64,000 nucleotides of DNA from Anisodus tanguticus (taxonomy: Eukaryota > Streptophyta > Magnoliopsida > Solanales > Solanaceae): assembly GCA_034509755.1 (NCBI GenBank), contig CM067539.1, positions 56,244,513-56,308,512 of the forward strand. Direction: 5' to 3'. The notes below the pieces were generated by a model. That model was not told the DNA's origin, searched no databases, and worked only from the letters and a program-made list of their open reading frames with translations. A program made the position numbers and the translations under genes. Within the stretch, counting starts at the first letter, position 1. Every line of letters starts with the position of its first letter. Shown here piece by piece: positions 1 through 10,154 of this stretch.

Positions 1-231
1 TTCCTTCGTTTACCAACGTGGAATACTTGTCATTTGGCCAATAACCGTCCATCATTCTGTCTCAAACGTTTCACTTACGTACCAATATCTCTTTCACTAA
101 TAAAATTTGCGATACTTGGCACTACGTGTGCACGTGTGTGGAAACGATGTTTCCGACATGCGGGGCTCCAATTGTTCGAGTCATAAATACTGAGATAAAC
201 TCAATTCCACATTAGTAAATTTCCGACAACA
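1..231 (-). repeat. Terminal fragment of an LTR-like repeat, divergent from copies at 34290-35105 and 49560-50332
   Basis: The stretch shares the order of short blocks seen near the right ends of the two later copies: a 'ccaatatctctttca' block, an 'aaatttg-cgat' block, a 'catgcgg' block and a terminal '(c/g)acaaca'. Read on the minus strand it would begin TGTTG, as an LTR does. It is much more diverged than the other two copies and runs off the left edge of the window, so its length is unknown. No coding sequence is visible. Confidence 0.4.
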
Positions 232-869
232 TATTGGGCTAGAGAAATTAATGACATCAACAACACAAACACTGGCCCAAGTTGTAGAGATAATCGACCC
301 ATAACACAATGCTGACACTAAAGGGAAAATGCCTAGGATTCTAGTCGTTTTTACAAATATACATTCCATCATCACATAAATATTCTTTCTTGTACAACAA
401 TTAAGTTTGTTACAAGTAGAATAGTGCCAAATGTATAGGTTGTTACATTTTGTTTTCTATTTATAAAGTCACCGTACATTGTAGAAAATTCATTCGAAGA
501 TATACAAGAAATATTTCCCATATTCTGCCTAGTTCTTCAATCTCTAACTTGGTCTTTACTCTGTAATCATTATTCCTTCTTTTCTTTGCACATACTTCTA
601 AATTTATAATTTATGATAAAAAATTTAAAGATATTTTAGTCATTTTAATAAAATAACAACTTATAGTACTTTCTTTTAACAAACATATCAATTGCTTATT
701 ATAAATTTCAACACTTTTATCTAAACATATAACTGCTTATTTATAAAATCAATTATTGCAACAATTAAAATACTTTTCAACAATTAAAATTTATCAGCTT
801 GTTTACAATTAGCTAACACAAATACGTTGTAGTATGTTATAGCAGATTATTTTCCTTATTCACAAATTT
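232..869. other. AT-rich intergenic stretch, no gene seen
   Basis: Short ORFs only, none resembling a known family. The sequence is AT-rich and ends at the left boundary of the viral integrant at 870. Confidence 0.5.
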
Positions 870-1272
870 GGCGGAACGGACCACAGAGGAGACTCGAGGG
901 TATACTATTACAGGTTAACAACCTTGGCGGATGCTATCTTAACTCAGGATAGACCCAAAAACTACCCTAACGCAACCATAGCTTATCGGGCTTGAACATG
1001 GCCATCAGTCCGAGCTTCAGACATTCTACCTGGGTTATTCTCTACCAAACCTCAGTATTTTCTCACATAGTTTTCTGCTAATTAAAGCATTAGTACCATG
1101 ATTCTCAGCAGTCTAGTGCAACATAGTTCAACACGAGGTATTTAACATTTCATTTAGGCTAAATATGAATATATAATTAAATTAAAATAAAATAAAACAA
1201 AACAAAATTTAAAATTACCTAAGATGATGAGGTTGTGCTCATAGCAGGAGGATGTACAACAAACTTTAAGCT

Positions 1273-1278
1273 TTTATT
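1273..1278 (-). terminator. Viral polyadenylation signal
   Basis: AATAAA on the minus strand about 70 bases downstream of the viral TATA box. In caulimovirids the signal lies just downstream of the transcription start, so the transcript reads past it once, goes round the genome and ends at it the second time. The spacing here matches that layout. Confidence 0.55.
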
Positions 1279-1348
1279 ATAAAGAGAGTTTTTATAAAAT
1301 GGAGAGAGTAGTTGGCGAAAGCCTTCCTCTAACTAAGAATGAGAGATC

Positions 1349-1359
1349 CTTTTATAGCG
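1349..1359 (-). promoter_or_regulatory. TATA box of the viral promoter
   Basis: GCTATAAAAGG on the minus strand lies in the non-coding region after the last viral ORF (ends about 1855). Transcription would run toward lower coordinates, through a leader of about 450 bases to the left end, and in a circular genome would continue into the primer site at 8444. The position and the nearby AATAAA support a full-length RNA promoter. Activity is not known. Confidence 0.6.
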
Positions 1360-1854
1360 GATCAATCCTAAACAAAACAAAATAAACGATCAAAATGTGG
1401 CCGACATTGGAGTCCACTACATGTGATCGGAAAAGAAAAAATAGCAAGGGCCAAAATACATGAGGACCAAATAGTATAATAATGTGCAATAATGCGCTTT
1501 ACTTTATTAAAATAGTCTAATAATGCATTCTACTTTTATAAAACAGATTAATTGGTAGCAGATAATGCTGCTGGGTCCTATATCTTTATTAAGACTTTTC
1601 CCTTTGGATTTGTCTGAACCGAAAGATTCTTCCACTTTATCTTGAAACTTCTTGTGATATTCTTAAATATTGAAAGTGTCTTCGTAGGGTTGAGATTCTC
1701 CCCCCAAGACATTGACATTGTCTTCATCTTCTTCCTCCGTGTGGACAGAAGCTATGGATGTACCTGATGAAGGAAATTATTCTTCCAGATTTTTTATTAG
1801 ATCCTTTTTAACCTCTGCCATATAAGAAGCGATAATTTTGAATTTTGAAAGAAC
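1360..1854 (-). other. Viral intergenic region upstream of the TATA box
   Basis: About 500 bases between the last viral ORF and the TATA box, without a coding frame. It is the expected place for promoter elements, but I see no clear as-1-like or other named motif. Confidence 0.4.
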
Positions 1855-2897
1855 TCATTTTTTACTCTGGAGCCTCCTAGCAATCTGTTTGAACGGGCTA
1901 TGACCTTTTGGCTGTTGTGGTGATTGTTTCTGCTCCTTATAATGAGCAATTGTGGTATTTATCTGATCTATTAATTCCTGACCATGAGTGATACCGTCTT
2001 TGGTTTTTTGAACCAATTTCTTCCAGAACTTTGTATGAAAAGTTCTATGCAAGCATAGAATATTATGTGAGGTATAACCCACTTAAACCGATCATTTCAT
2101 GATCCATGGGATAGAAAATTCTAAAAAAAATGGATATTTGTAATCCCATTAATTAACATATCATCTTTTTCCCATTCTATAACCTTGGGAGAGACCTCGA
2201 TCCATTCGGTGTATAAATATTTAAATGGTTGGGGTAGAATTGACACTGATGGACCATAATTAATTCACCATTGATAAAACCAATTTGGTATGTGCTGTTT
2301 ATAAATATTTGCACATATTTTTATAAACCATGAGTGCTTGCTATTAGGATTCTCATATAAGAAGGCTTTATTAAAGCTGTCAATATAGTCTCAGTAATTA
2401 AATTTTACTTGGACTTTTTGTTCCGGGTGAAAATATTCTCTTTCCTTGAACGTACTGATTCCCCAGTCTTCTGGAGTAAATAGTTTCTTTATAATGATCT
2501 TGAAAAAATTATAGATTTTCCTGATATGACCTGGGTAGTAATGTTGTATATCAACTGAACCTGTTGACGAGAGTATTACCTAATAATGCGTTCGAGATTT
2601 ATAATTAAGTACAATATATGATACTGTATCTAGATACCTGCTCATTAACTTTCATGGATCATCCTTCCATTGAAAGTCTTTATTATCCAATATAAGTATA
2701 ACTTCTTTATGATCATGTTGTTCATATAGGTCTGTATCCTCTTGATCATCTGTTATAATATCAGAATATGAAGGTGGCATATTATCCTCCTTTTTATGGG
2801 ATTTAATGAAATCCATGATTTTTTTATATAATGGATTATCCTTACCTATGTTGGATGATCCTGCAATGTCTGAGGCTATTAGCCTTTTATTTTCCAT
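1855..2897 (-). pseudogene. Extra ORF downstream of viral RNase H, function unknown
   Basis: A broken frame of about 345 codons. An open N-terminal piece (2652-2897) is acidic. The middle (about 2100-2600) reads as coding with stops and is rich in Trp, Tyr and Phe (for example PNWFYQW). The C-terminal piece (1855-2082) ends in a basic Lys/Gln-rich tail. The position between pol and the promoter is where caulimovirids with a separate translational transactivator or inclusion-body gene carry it. I do not recognise the sequence as that family and do not assign a function. Confidence 0.45.
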
Positions 2898-2999
2898 TTG
2901 GACGGGGTATTACCTCTTTCAGCTCCCCTTCCACCCCTTCCTCTATAAGGGTTGGGGTTGCCATGACCACTCGGGCTCATTATCCTACATATAGGCAAA

Positions 3000-3570
3000 T
3001 AGATTTTGTTATTAACTCAAGTATTCTCTTGTTAGGAAATCAGGGAGAATATTATCTGACCCTTTTTTGTATTGGATTTCAAAATTAAATGGTGCCAATA
3101 AAGCTTTCCACCTAGCAAATATCTATTTAGAAACATCATGCTTGCAATCTTTATTGAACATATATCTGGCCGATTGGCAATCAGTTTTTATTAAAAACTT
3201 TTGATTATATAAATCGCCCTGGAATTTAAGAACACTTTTGATAATGGCAAGTATTTCTTTCGCCATTGTGGAGTAATTCTTCTGACTAGTATTCCATTTG
3301 CCAAAATAGAATTGTACTAGATACTCCTATTTATTAACTGGAGAGTATTGTTTCAGAATGCATCCGTAACCAATCTCTGAATCATCTGTTTCTATAATCT
3401 TTTGCCATGTATGATTGCCTAAAATGAGACATGGAAGGTTATGAACCTTCTCTTTAATTCTTTTGACAGTCTGAGTATGATAATATGTCCATGATTTGGG
3501 AATCTTTTCAGTCTATCATATAAAATAGCTGTGTCTTTGGCCAAATCCTTTATAAAAGAAGATATATAAT
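3000..3570 (-). pseudogene. Viral RNase H region
   Basis: This continues the reverse transcriptase on the minus strand. Frameshifted fragments read as RNase H, and a DNILPDFLTRE-like end at about 3010-3090 resembles the conserved end of caulimovirid RNase H. It would degrade the RNA template and release primers during viral reverse transcription. Several stops and frameshifts make it non-functional. Confidence 0.6.
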
Positions 3571-4290
3571 TTAAATTCCTAAAAACCTTCGTAGTTGGGT
3601 TTTATCGGTAATTATATCTGGGAATTTGGATGCAAATTCAATACTTCTATTAATGTGAATGATTTTCCCCTTTTCAATGTTATGACCTACAAATCTAACT
3701 CTAGTTTGAACGAGTGCCATTTTTGGTTTGGATATAACTAAACCGTTTTGAATTATAATTGTTTTGAAAATATTAAGATGCTTAAAATGATTTTCTATAT
3801 TTTCATAAAATACTAGAATGTCATCTATGTATACAATAGTAAAATTACTATAGGGCATGAAACTATCATTCATGATTTTTTCAAATTCGGATGGAGCATT
3901 TTTCAATCCAAACGATATTACATTCCATTCGAATTGCCCCATGGGAACATTAAAAGCAGTCTTATATTTATCTGCTTCAGAAGTTTGAATCTGCCAGTAA
4001 CTAGATTTTAAATCAAATTTCGAGAATATGATAGCATTATGAAGTCTATCCAATAAATCCTTTTTATGGGGGATAGGGCTTCTAATCTATTTTAGAATCT
4101 TGTTAAGGGGTTTATAATTTATGACAAGTTTGGGTACTCCCCTTTATTGTTCAACATATTTATTAATATAAAAAGCAGTACAGGACCATGGTGACTTTGA
4201 AGGTGTTATTAAACCTTTCTGCAAAAGAGTAGAAATTTCCGTTTTGCATAATTCCAAGTATTCGAAATTCATTTGTCATGGCCGAGATTT
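3571..4290 (-). pseudogene. Viral reverse transcriptase
   Basis: The open part (3571-4053, 160 codons) holds the RT palm: FSKFDLKSSYWQI, then FGLKNAPSEFE, then the catalytic YIDDIL. The N-terminal finger region (about 4060-4290) is readable but has stops. This family copies the pregenomic RNA into DNA. The FDLKSS(Y)WQI and YIDD motifs are typical of Caulimoviridae and Ty3/gypsy RTs; the neighbouring movement protein and primer site decide for Caulimoviridae. No full frame survives. Confidence 0.8.
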
Positions 4291-4355
4291 AGTAGAAATA
4301 TCATTTTCATTAAAAATCTCTTCATATGGGAGAGTAACAACATGTTTTTTCTATC

Positions 4356-4961
4356 TCAGAAAGCATTTGGGTGGTCACTACATATTTGTAATGAAAACTG
4401 GGTTTTTATAAAACCAATCTTTTGCTGTAACTTTAGTTTTTGCAAAAGTTCTTCTATATTAAGAATATAAATTTCTTGTTTGAGAAAGTTGATCTGTTGA
4501 TGTTTATATTTCAACCGATCTTTTATTTGGTTTAAGACTCTAGAAAATGGTTCAGTTATAAATTGAAATACCACTTCTCTTTTAGCAAAAGTCCCAATGA
4601 TACCATTTGCATCAATCCTTGAAATAGGAAATATTTTGTTAATAAATGGGGTGCCTAATATAATTTGGCATGAAATATCTTTTACTGGGATAAAACTATC
4701 TGGTATACATACTTTGTTTTGACAAATATAAGCTTTTTGTAATTTAAAAGCTATTTGGAGTTTCTGCCTATTAGCAGATCTTACACTATGGGTAGTTTAA
4801 TGGAAATATTTAGAAGGTATAATTCCTTCCTGTATACAATTTACATCCGCCCCACTATCAATAAGAGCTGTAAATTCTTTTTTAAAGTTGTAATCTATTA
4901 AAAGAGTAATTTTCACATAAATATTTTGAGAAGTAATTACCTCAAGGGCTTGTAAAAAATC
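4356..4961 (-). pseudogene. Viral aspartic protease region
   Basis: The active-site motif DSGAD is encoded at 4845-4859 (minus) and is preceded by a hydrophobic strand, as in retropepsins. It lies between the zinc-knuckle region and RT, its usual position in a gag-pol polyprotein. The enzyme would cut the polyprotein. The frame downstream (4356-4574) is open but shifted, so the polyprotein is interrupted. Confidence 0.65.
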
Positions 4962-5759
4962 TCACGTATCACCTGTTTCCGTATTTGTAGTGTTGATATA
5001 CTCATAGTTGAGATTATCAACATCCTCTATGATAGGTTGTTTACCTTTCCCTTCGAGACTAGAAATTCTGTAATCTCGTAAAGTATTACCGCTTTTCAAT
5101 TCTGCAATTTCTCTTTTGATATTATCAATCTCTTTTTCTAAATCCCTGGTAGTACTAGGAATTGTCACCCCCTTATTATGCTGCATCATTTTCTTCAGTT
5201 CTGACATGGTATATGCATATGATTTTTCCAGAATTTTCTTCCCTTGTGATGTTTCTGCTTTTTCCAGAATATGATCTATGATTTTAGATCTCATTTCTGG
5301 ATCTTTTATAACCTTTAATAGTTCTACTAGGTGATTACCTTTAAGGTCATTAACATTCATATCCTTAAATTGGGAGAAAATGTTATAAAACTCATCATCC
5401 TGTTTGTTTATATTACTAGAACAGAGTTGTCCTAATTGACATGTCATGCATTCCTCTTCTGTTTCTGAGGACATATAATCATGATTTAGCATGCGGATAT
5501 CTTCTTCTGAACTTGTATTGTCCATCTTTAACCCCGAATCTTCGGGTTCAGAGTTCAATAATAATTTGTAGAATGATTCCTTTATATTATCGTCTATGTT
5601 AAGGGCCTTGATCTTCTCCTTAACCTTACAATCCTTATAATAATGGCCTGTCCGTCCACATTTCCAATACGCTTTTGGATTCTTTGACTTTATGAAATTC
5701 TTCCGAGTTTTAAACTCATTTTTCCTCTGTTTCTCATTTTCAGACGTTTTTCCTTCCAT
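4962..5759 (-). pseudogene. Viral capsid C-terminal part with zinc knuckle
   Basis: An open stretch of 265 codons. Near its start lies a knuckle of the form x-x-x-C-G-x-x-G-H-x4-C (KCGRTGHYYKDC); the first expected Cys reads Trp or Tyr (AYWKCG), so the knuckle is damaged. An acidic middle and a predicted helical, Glu/Lys-rich C-terminal part follow. Knuckles here bind viral RNA during packaging. It precedes the protease and follows the capsid core. Confidence 0.6.
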
Positions 5760-5995
5760 TCCTGAAAATTCTTCTTATTATGCTTCTTGTGTCTATGAGA
5801 CGATTCTTTTGTTTTGGGTGTATCCATCCCAAACTGGGTGCAAAATTCCCCAAGTTGTTGTCTTTCATTCAGACCTTGCTTTGATCTGTTGGTTCAGCTA
5901 AACCTTCTTGGATGCAGGTTCCTATTAGTTTGCAATAAGTATAATTATCAGAATTGATATGTATTCCCCTTTGTCTAAGGTTCTTTATGACTCTT

Positions 5996-7136
5996 TCAAC
6001 AAAGAGGTAGGGGGGGGGGGGGTAACTCATCTATAAATTTGGATTTCCAATGAGAGTTATTACATTCTGGCAGTTCCATAACCCTGCTAAGGAAGACATC
6101 CTTATACCACCTAAAAGAGGTCAAGGTTTTACATCTAAGATTTTGGAGCATAGTCCTTATATTTTCACTATCATCCGTCCATCGATCAGTGAAATGTACT
6201 ACGATATTTAAACATAGTGTATAAACATCATTCTCTTGTGGTTTTGTACCTGGTTCGATTTTTACCGCAACCAATATGGTGCTTATTTGCTCTTGGATTA
6301 AATAATTATCCCACCAGCATTTTAATTGGCCAGTAAACCCTGAAATTATCATCTCTGCAATAGACTTATCATTCTTTTTATTAGCGTTGCATATAGTGCA
6401 GTACATTAGCATTCTATGTATAGTATTATAGCACTGTCTCTCGGTATAACCGTCTATATTCCATTCATAAATGCATGTCCCACTGTAACTGTTGTTATCA
6501 ATAATATCCTGTTCCTCAAACAATATATCCTGAGGGGTGGGTCTAGGATAATAGTACCTCGTTTGAATAAGTTTTCTAGCATATCTACTAGAGTAGTTGA
6601 TTAGTTTATTGACCTCATCGGAAGCCTTTTGTTTGTAATCATCTCCAGACAGGTCGAAATCATAATCATCCCATTTTTCTCCTGTTAAGGGACTAATTTT
6701 TAATCCCTTAAACTTTTCATCAAGCAATTGTTCAAGTTCTATATTACCTCTTAACTTGAATTCTTTGATTTCATGGGGAGGCTGCACACTAGGAGTGGCT
6801 ATAGTCGTATGAGGAGCAGTAGAAGGGTGCAATTTTCTGATTTCAGAAGTCAATTTTTCTACTCTATCAAAGAACAATTTGTTGACCCAATATATTCAGA
6901 TAAATATTTGTATAATTATTCTGTTTTAGCATAATATTAATATGCATTGTTGTAACTAAAGCAATATCATTTTCAAATATTTTTGAAAAAGCCACAAAAT
7001 TAAGGACCATATTATCCTTTTCAATTTGGAAAGGTTGTTGGGGAGGTAAAACTGTATTAATAATTTCCCCATTAGAGAGTTTATATTCTCTTTCTAAAAC
7101 AGAAATATAATCTGCTACGTATTTGGTCATAAACAT
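5996..7136 (-). pseudogene. Viral capsid (gag-like) core
   Basis: Two overlapping open pieces in different frames (6867-7136 and 5996-6877). The second has the helical, Trp-containing segment ISGFTGQLKCWWDNYL, which matches the gag/capsid fold of plant pararetroviruses and gypsy elements. A run of about twelve G at 6009-6021 lies at its 3' end, where the frame breaks. The role would be particle assembly. Confidence 0.55.
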
Positions 7137-7334
7137 AGGGACAAAAGATATAATCTTATTAGCTTCATAAAGATCTTTATAAAATTCCTCTTGAAGAAAT
7201 GTTCTTTTTTTTTTATCAAAAGTTTCAAAAAACTTTTTTTAAATGGTTCCCATCTGGGTTTAAAGAAATCATCACTGATATTTTTTCTTGCGGGTGATCC
7301 CCGATTAAAATCAATTTTTTTTTAGTTTCATTCA

Positions 7335-7712
7335 TTAAACAGATGGAAAATCTATATCTGACTCGGTCATATCTGGGTCCTCTTTAACACCATTGGCGAT
7401 AGTGTCTTTTCCAATTATAATCTTATCAACTCTGTTAATATCAACTTCCCGAATTTGAGAAGTGGAGGCTCTTGAAGGAGATCTCACAAAATAATCAATT
7501 GGATCAATATAAGAACGAGAAGTGGATCTATAGGATCTTGAGCTAAGGCTATTACGCTCAATTTTTTCAGTCAAGTAGTTTGCTTCAGAAAACTTTAACT
7601 TAACAGTACCATCTGGTGTTTGCTCAATATGAGTAATATCAATATTAAAATCATTTTGAGGTGCAGTTGCCCCCTCTATTACCCATTCAGTGGGGAAATC
7701 AATTTCATCCAC
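7335..7712 (-). pseudogene. Linker between viral movement protein and capsid
   Basis: An open stretch of 125 codons rich in Ser and Arg (SSRSYRSTSRSY) between the movement protein and capsid regions. I recognise no catalytic motif. It is probably the variable inter-domain part of the polyprotein. Confidence 0.4.
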
Positions 7713-7793
7713 TTTATAGGTCTTCTCGTTGTTATTTTGAATTTACCAAAATTCATTTCTATTAATATCGTTTCATTTTTGAAATCCATCATT

Positions 7794-8383
7794 TTACACA
7801 GGATTCATAGTGTATAATGATTTGAAATAAATTCTGTAATAGATACATATAACTTCTGTATCAGGCATATAATCGTAACCATGTAATTTTATGCCAAGTA
7901 TTAAAGCATTCAAAGAGTGCTCATCTTGCAAGGATACCTGCAAGTCAGGATATGCATTAAAATAAACATGACCATAGGCCAAATTGGTTTGCACAGTTCC
8001 TATAAGGGACTTCTTTCAGTTACGGTTTCTACCATCTCTTAGAGTGCTATAAAGCTCTCTGGTAAACCTCTTAAAGTAAGTGGCTTAAAAGCAACTTGAA
8101 CTAATCCAATATGCATAAAACAATGAGTTTTCCTATAAGGAGCAAGGTCACTATCATTTAATAATTTAAAGGTAGCATGATCGCTATCTATAGTGATGGT
8201 TTCTTCAGTTGTTTTAACAACTTGTGTAAGGCCTAATTTTTCAAAATTGCTCATTTGATTTATTAATCTGGGTTTAATCTCTGGGATAGTCCACTTATTA
8301 AGTAGATCTAGGTGTTGAGGTATATCATATTCCTTGTTTTTACTATTTTTAACAGTATTTTTGTTCCTGATGATATTCATCAT
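7794..8383 (-). pseudogene. Viral 30K-superfamily movement protein
   Basis: Two frames (8039-8383 and 7794-7994) together resemble the 30K movement protein of caulimovirids: an N-terminal region, the hydrophobic block (M)HIGLVQVAFKPL, then a VYFNAYPDLQVSL block. Such proteins modify plasmodesmata to let virus move between cells. The start is the ATG 62 bases downstream of the primer site. A frameshift at about 8000-8040 separates the halves. LTR retrotransposons rarely carry this domain, so it is strong evidence for a virus. Confidence 0.7.
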
Positions 8384-8431
8384 TTCAAAAGAGTGTCGAA
8401 CATATGTTACCTATTACTACCTGAATAGCAT

Positions 8432-8444
8432 GGCTCTGATACCA
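8432..8444 (-). other. tRNA-Met primer binding site of the viral element
   Basis: Minus-strand TGGTATCAGAGCC is complementary to the 3' end of initiator tRNA-Met. This is the primer site for minus-strand DNA synthesis and the conventional map zero of caulimovirids. It lies 4 bases inside the right-hand copy of the terminal word. Confidence 0.85.
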
Positions 8445-8789
8445 AAACGGCGGAACGGACACTAATCCTACTTATTATGGATAATTAGTTATAATTATCT
8501 ATTAATATTTTAATTAACTATGTATTTAATAAATGTGAATTTTGTTGAGAATATAATCAAATAAGTAAAAGTGTGATATCTCTTACTGCTTTTAGACGAG
8601 ATGGTCACACACTTCAACAAATCATGGGACGATGAAGGATAAAATAATAAATAAATATATTTAAGAGCTATACTTTCACGTATCCCTCCATCTTCCCTTA
8701 CTAAAAAAGAGGGGTTTCTTGTGTGTGGAGCCGCAGTGATGCGGTGGGGATGGCTAGTATAAAAAGTTTACCCTCAAAGTTTTATCCAA

Positions 8790-9028
8790 GGTGTTTGGCC
8801 AAGTGGTCATTACACTAAGGGTATTGCTGCCTTGGGTCTCGAGTTCGATTCCCATGACCAGCGAGACTAGAGCCAAGCCTCATAAAAAATCCCTCCATAC
8901 GCGTAGGGCCAAGCGGTGTATACTAATCCGTAGGGCCAGGCCGGAGGTGGGGTTTCTTGTGTGTGGAGCCGCAGTGATGCGGTGGGGATGGCTAGTATAA
9001 AAAGTTTACCCTCAAAGTTTTAATCCAA
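8790..9028 (+). mobile_element. tRNA-derived SINE unit 1
   Basis: Box A-like TGGCCAAGTGG at 8796-8806 and box B-like GTTCGATTCCC at 8843-8853 form an internal RNA polymerase III promoter with tRNA-like spacing. The body runs to an 'agttttatccaa' end. There is no own poly(A) tail. Confidence 0.7.
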
Positions 9029-9267
9029 GGTGTTTGGCCAAGTGGTCATTACACTAAGGGTATTGCTGCCTTGGGTCTCGAGTTCGATTCCCATGACCAA
9101 ATGAGACTAGAGCCAAGCCTCATAAAAATCCCTCCATACGCGTAGGGCCAAGCGGTGTATACTAATCCGTAGGCCAGGCCGGAGGTGGGGTTTCTTGTGT
9201 GTGGAGCCGCAGGTGATGCGGTGGGGATGGCTAGTATAAAAAGTTTACCCTCAAAGTTTTAATCCAA
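9029..9267 (+). mobile_element. tRNA-derived SINE unit 2
   Basis: Same structure as unit 1. It differs mainly around the post-box B region ('accaaatgag' instead of 'accagcgag') and by single-base gaps in the body. Confidence 0.7.
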
Positions 9268-9505
9268 GGTGTTTGGCCAAGTGGTCATTACACTAAGGGT
9301 ATTGCTGCCTTGGGTCTCGAGTTCGATTCCCATGACCAGCGAGACTAGAGCCAAGCCTCATAAAAAATCCCTCCATACGCGTAGGGCCAAGCGGTGTATA
9401 CTAATCCGTAGGGCCAGGCCGGAGGTGGGGTTTCTTGTGTGTGGAGCCGCAGTGATGCGGTGGGGATGGCTAGTATAAAAAGTTTACCCTCAAAGTTTAA
9501 TCCAA
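9268..9505 (+). mobile_element. tRNA-derived SINE unit 3
   Basis: Same structure. Over the spurious 69-codon ORF shared by units 1 and 3 the translations are identical, which shows how similar the units are. Confidence 0.7.
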
Positions 9506-9746
9506 GGTGTTTGGCCAAGTGGTCATTACACTAAGGGTATTGCTGCCTTGGGTCTCGAGTTCGATTCCCATGACCAGCGAGACTAGAGCCAAGCCTCATA
9601 AAAAATCCCTCCATACGCGTAGGCCAAGCGGTGTATACTAATCCGTAGGGCCGTGCCGGAGGTGGGGGTTTCTTGTGTGTGGAGCCGCAAAGTGATGCGG
9701 TGGGGATGGCTAGTATAAAAAGTTTACCCTCAAAGTTTTAATCCAA
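9506..9746 (+). mobile_element. tRNA-derived SINE unit 4
   Basis: Same structure, with a few substitutions near the end (for example 'gccgtgccgg'). Its end 'aatccaa' joins directly to the head of the unrelated terminal SINE. Confidence 0.7.
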
Positions 9747-10111
9747 AGGGGTCGCCTTGCACGCGGGGAGTCAAGTTTGCGGCCTTAGGGTCGCAAGTTC
9801 GATTCCCCCCAAGGATATCGTCCTCCGGGCACATACATGTGGTAAAGCCTCGGGCGCTAAAAGCCGCGCGGGCATGTTGCGATGTGGGTTCGGTCTCCGC
9901 CAAGCTTTAGGGATGGGGCTTGTGGGGGGTCAACCTTGTAACATTGATCCGTTGGACGCAAGCGTACACAACGACCATGTGTGCATATCCCGCGATTTAC
10001 CTGGTGGTGGGGTGTCAAGGACCGGTCCCATCACCTCCAGGAGCCTAGTACCGCACTTGTGCAGGTACTAGCGATATGGGGGTACTAAGGCCACCCCGAG
10101 ACCTGGATTAT

Positions 10112-10150
<39 letters not shown>
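9747..10150 (+). mobile_element. Terminal SINE of a different family with 38-base poly(A)
   Basis: A box B-like GTTCGATTCCC lies at 9798-9808 after a tRNA-like head; box A is weak. The body is GC-richer than its surroundings and ends in A(38) at 10113-10150. The tail suggests LINE-mediated retroposition. The family name is not assigned. Confidence 0.65.

Positions 10151-10154
<4 letters not shown>

Larger units (their letters stand above)
870..8460 (-). mobile_element. Endogenous pararetrovirus (Caulimoviridae), one near-unit-length degenerate copy
   Basis: Read on the minus strand the order is: tRNA-Met primer site, 30K-type movement protein, capsid region with a zinc knuckle, aspartic protease, reverse transcriptase, RNase H, an extra ORF, then a non-coding region with TATA box and polyadenylation signal. 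This is a caulimovirid order, and there are no long terminal repeats. The 7.6-kb length fits one viral genome. The 12-base word GTCCGTTCCGCC (minus strand) lies at both ends, at 8449-8460 and 870-881, so the copy looks like a genome opened close to the primer site. All coding regions carry frameshifts or stops, so it is not expected to yield working protein. The genus is not assigned; petuvirus, florendovirus or solendovirus relatives are possible. Confidence 0.85.
8711..10150 (+). mobile_element. Composite SINE array: tail fragment, four tandem units, then a second SINE with poly(A)
   Basis: Four units of 238-241 bases (starts 8790, 9029, 9268, 9506) follow head to tail, nearly identical by eye. 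Each starts with a tRNA-like head. A partial tail precedes them (8711-8789). After the fourth unit the sequence changes, exactly where the next head would begin, to a different SINE that ends in 38 A residues. The word aaaaaagaggg occurs just before the array (8703-8713) and just after the poly(A) start of the flank (to 10155), a possible target-site duplication enclosing the whole array. Confidence 0.75.

Noticed and set aside
870..8460. LTR retrotransposon
   Set aside because: No long terminal repeats, only a 12-bp word; the movement-protein region, the promoter/poly(A) layout and the unit length favour a pararetrovirus.
8796..8862. tRNA gene
   Set aside because: Boxes A and B fit, but the sequence does not fold into a complete cloverleaf by eye and is repeated as part of a SINE.
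8791..9478. Identical 69-codon ORFs at 8791-9000 and 9269-9478
   Set aside because: They lie inside the tandem SINE units and are identical only because the units are; there is no coding signal.
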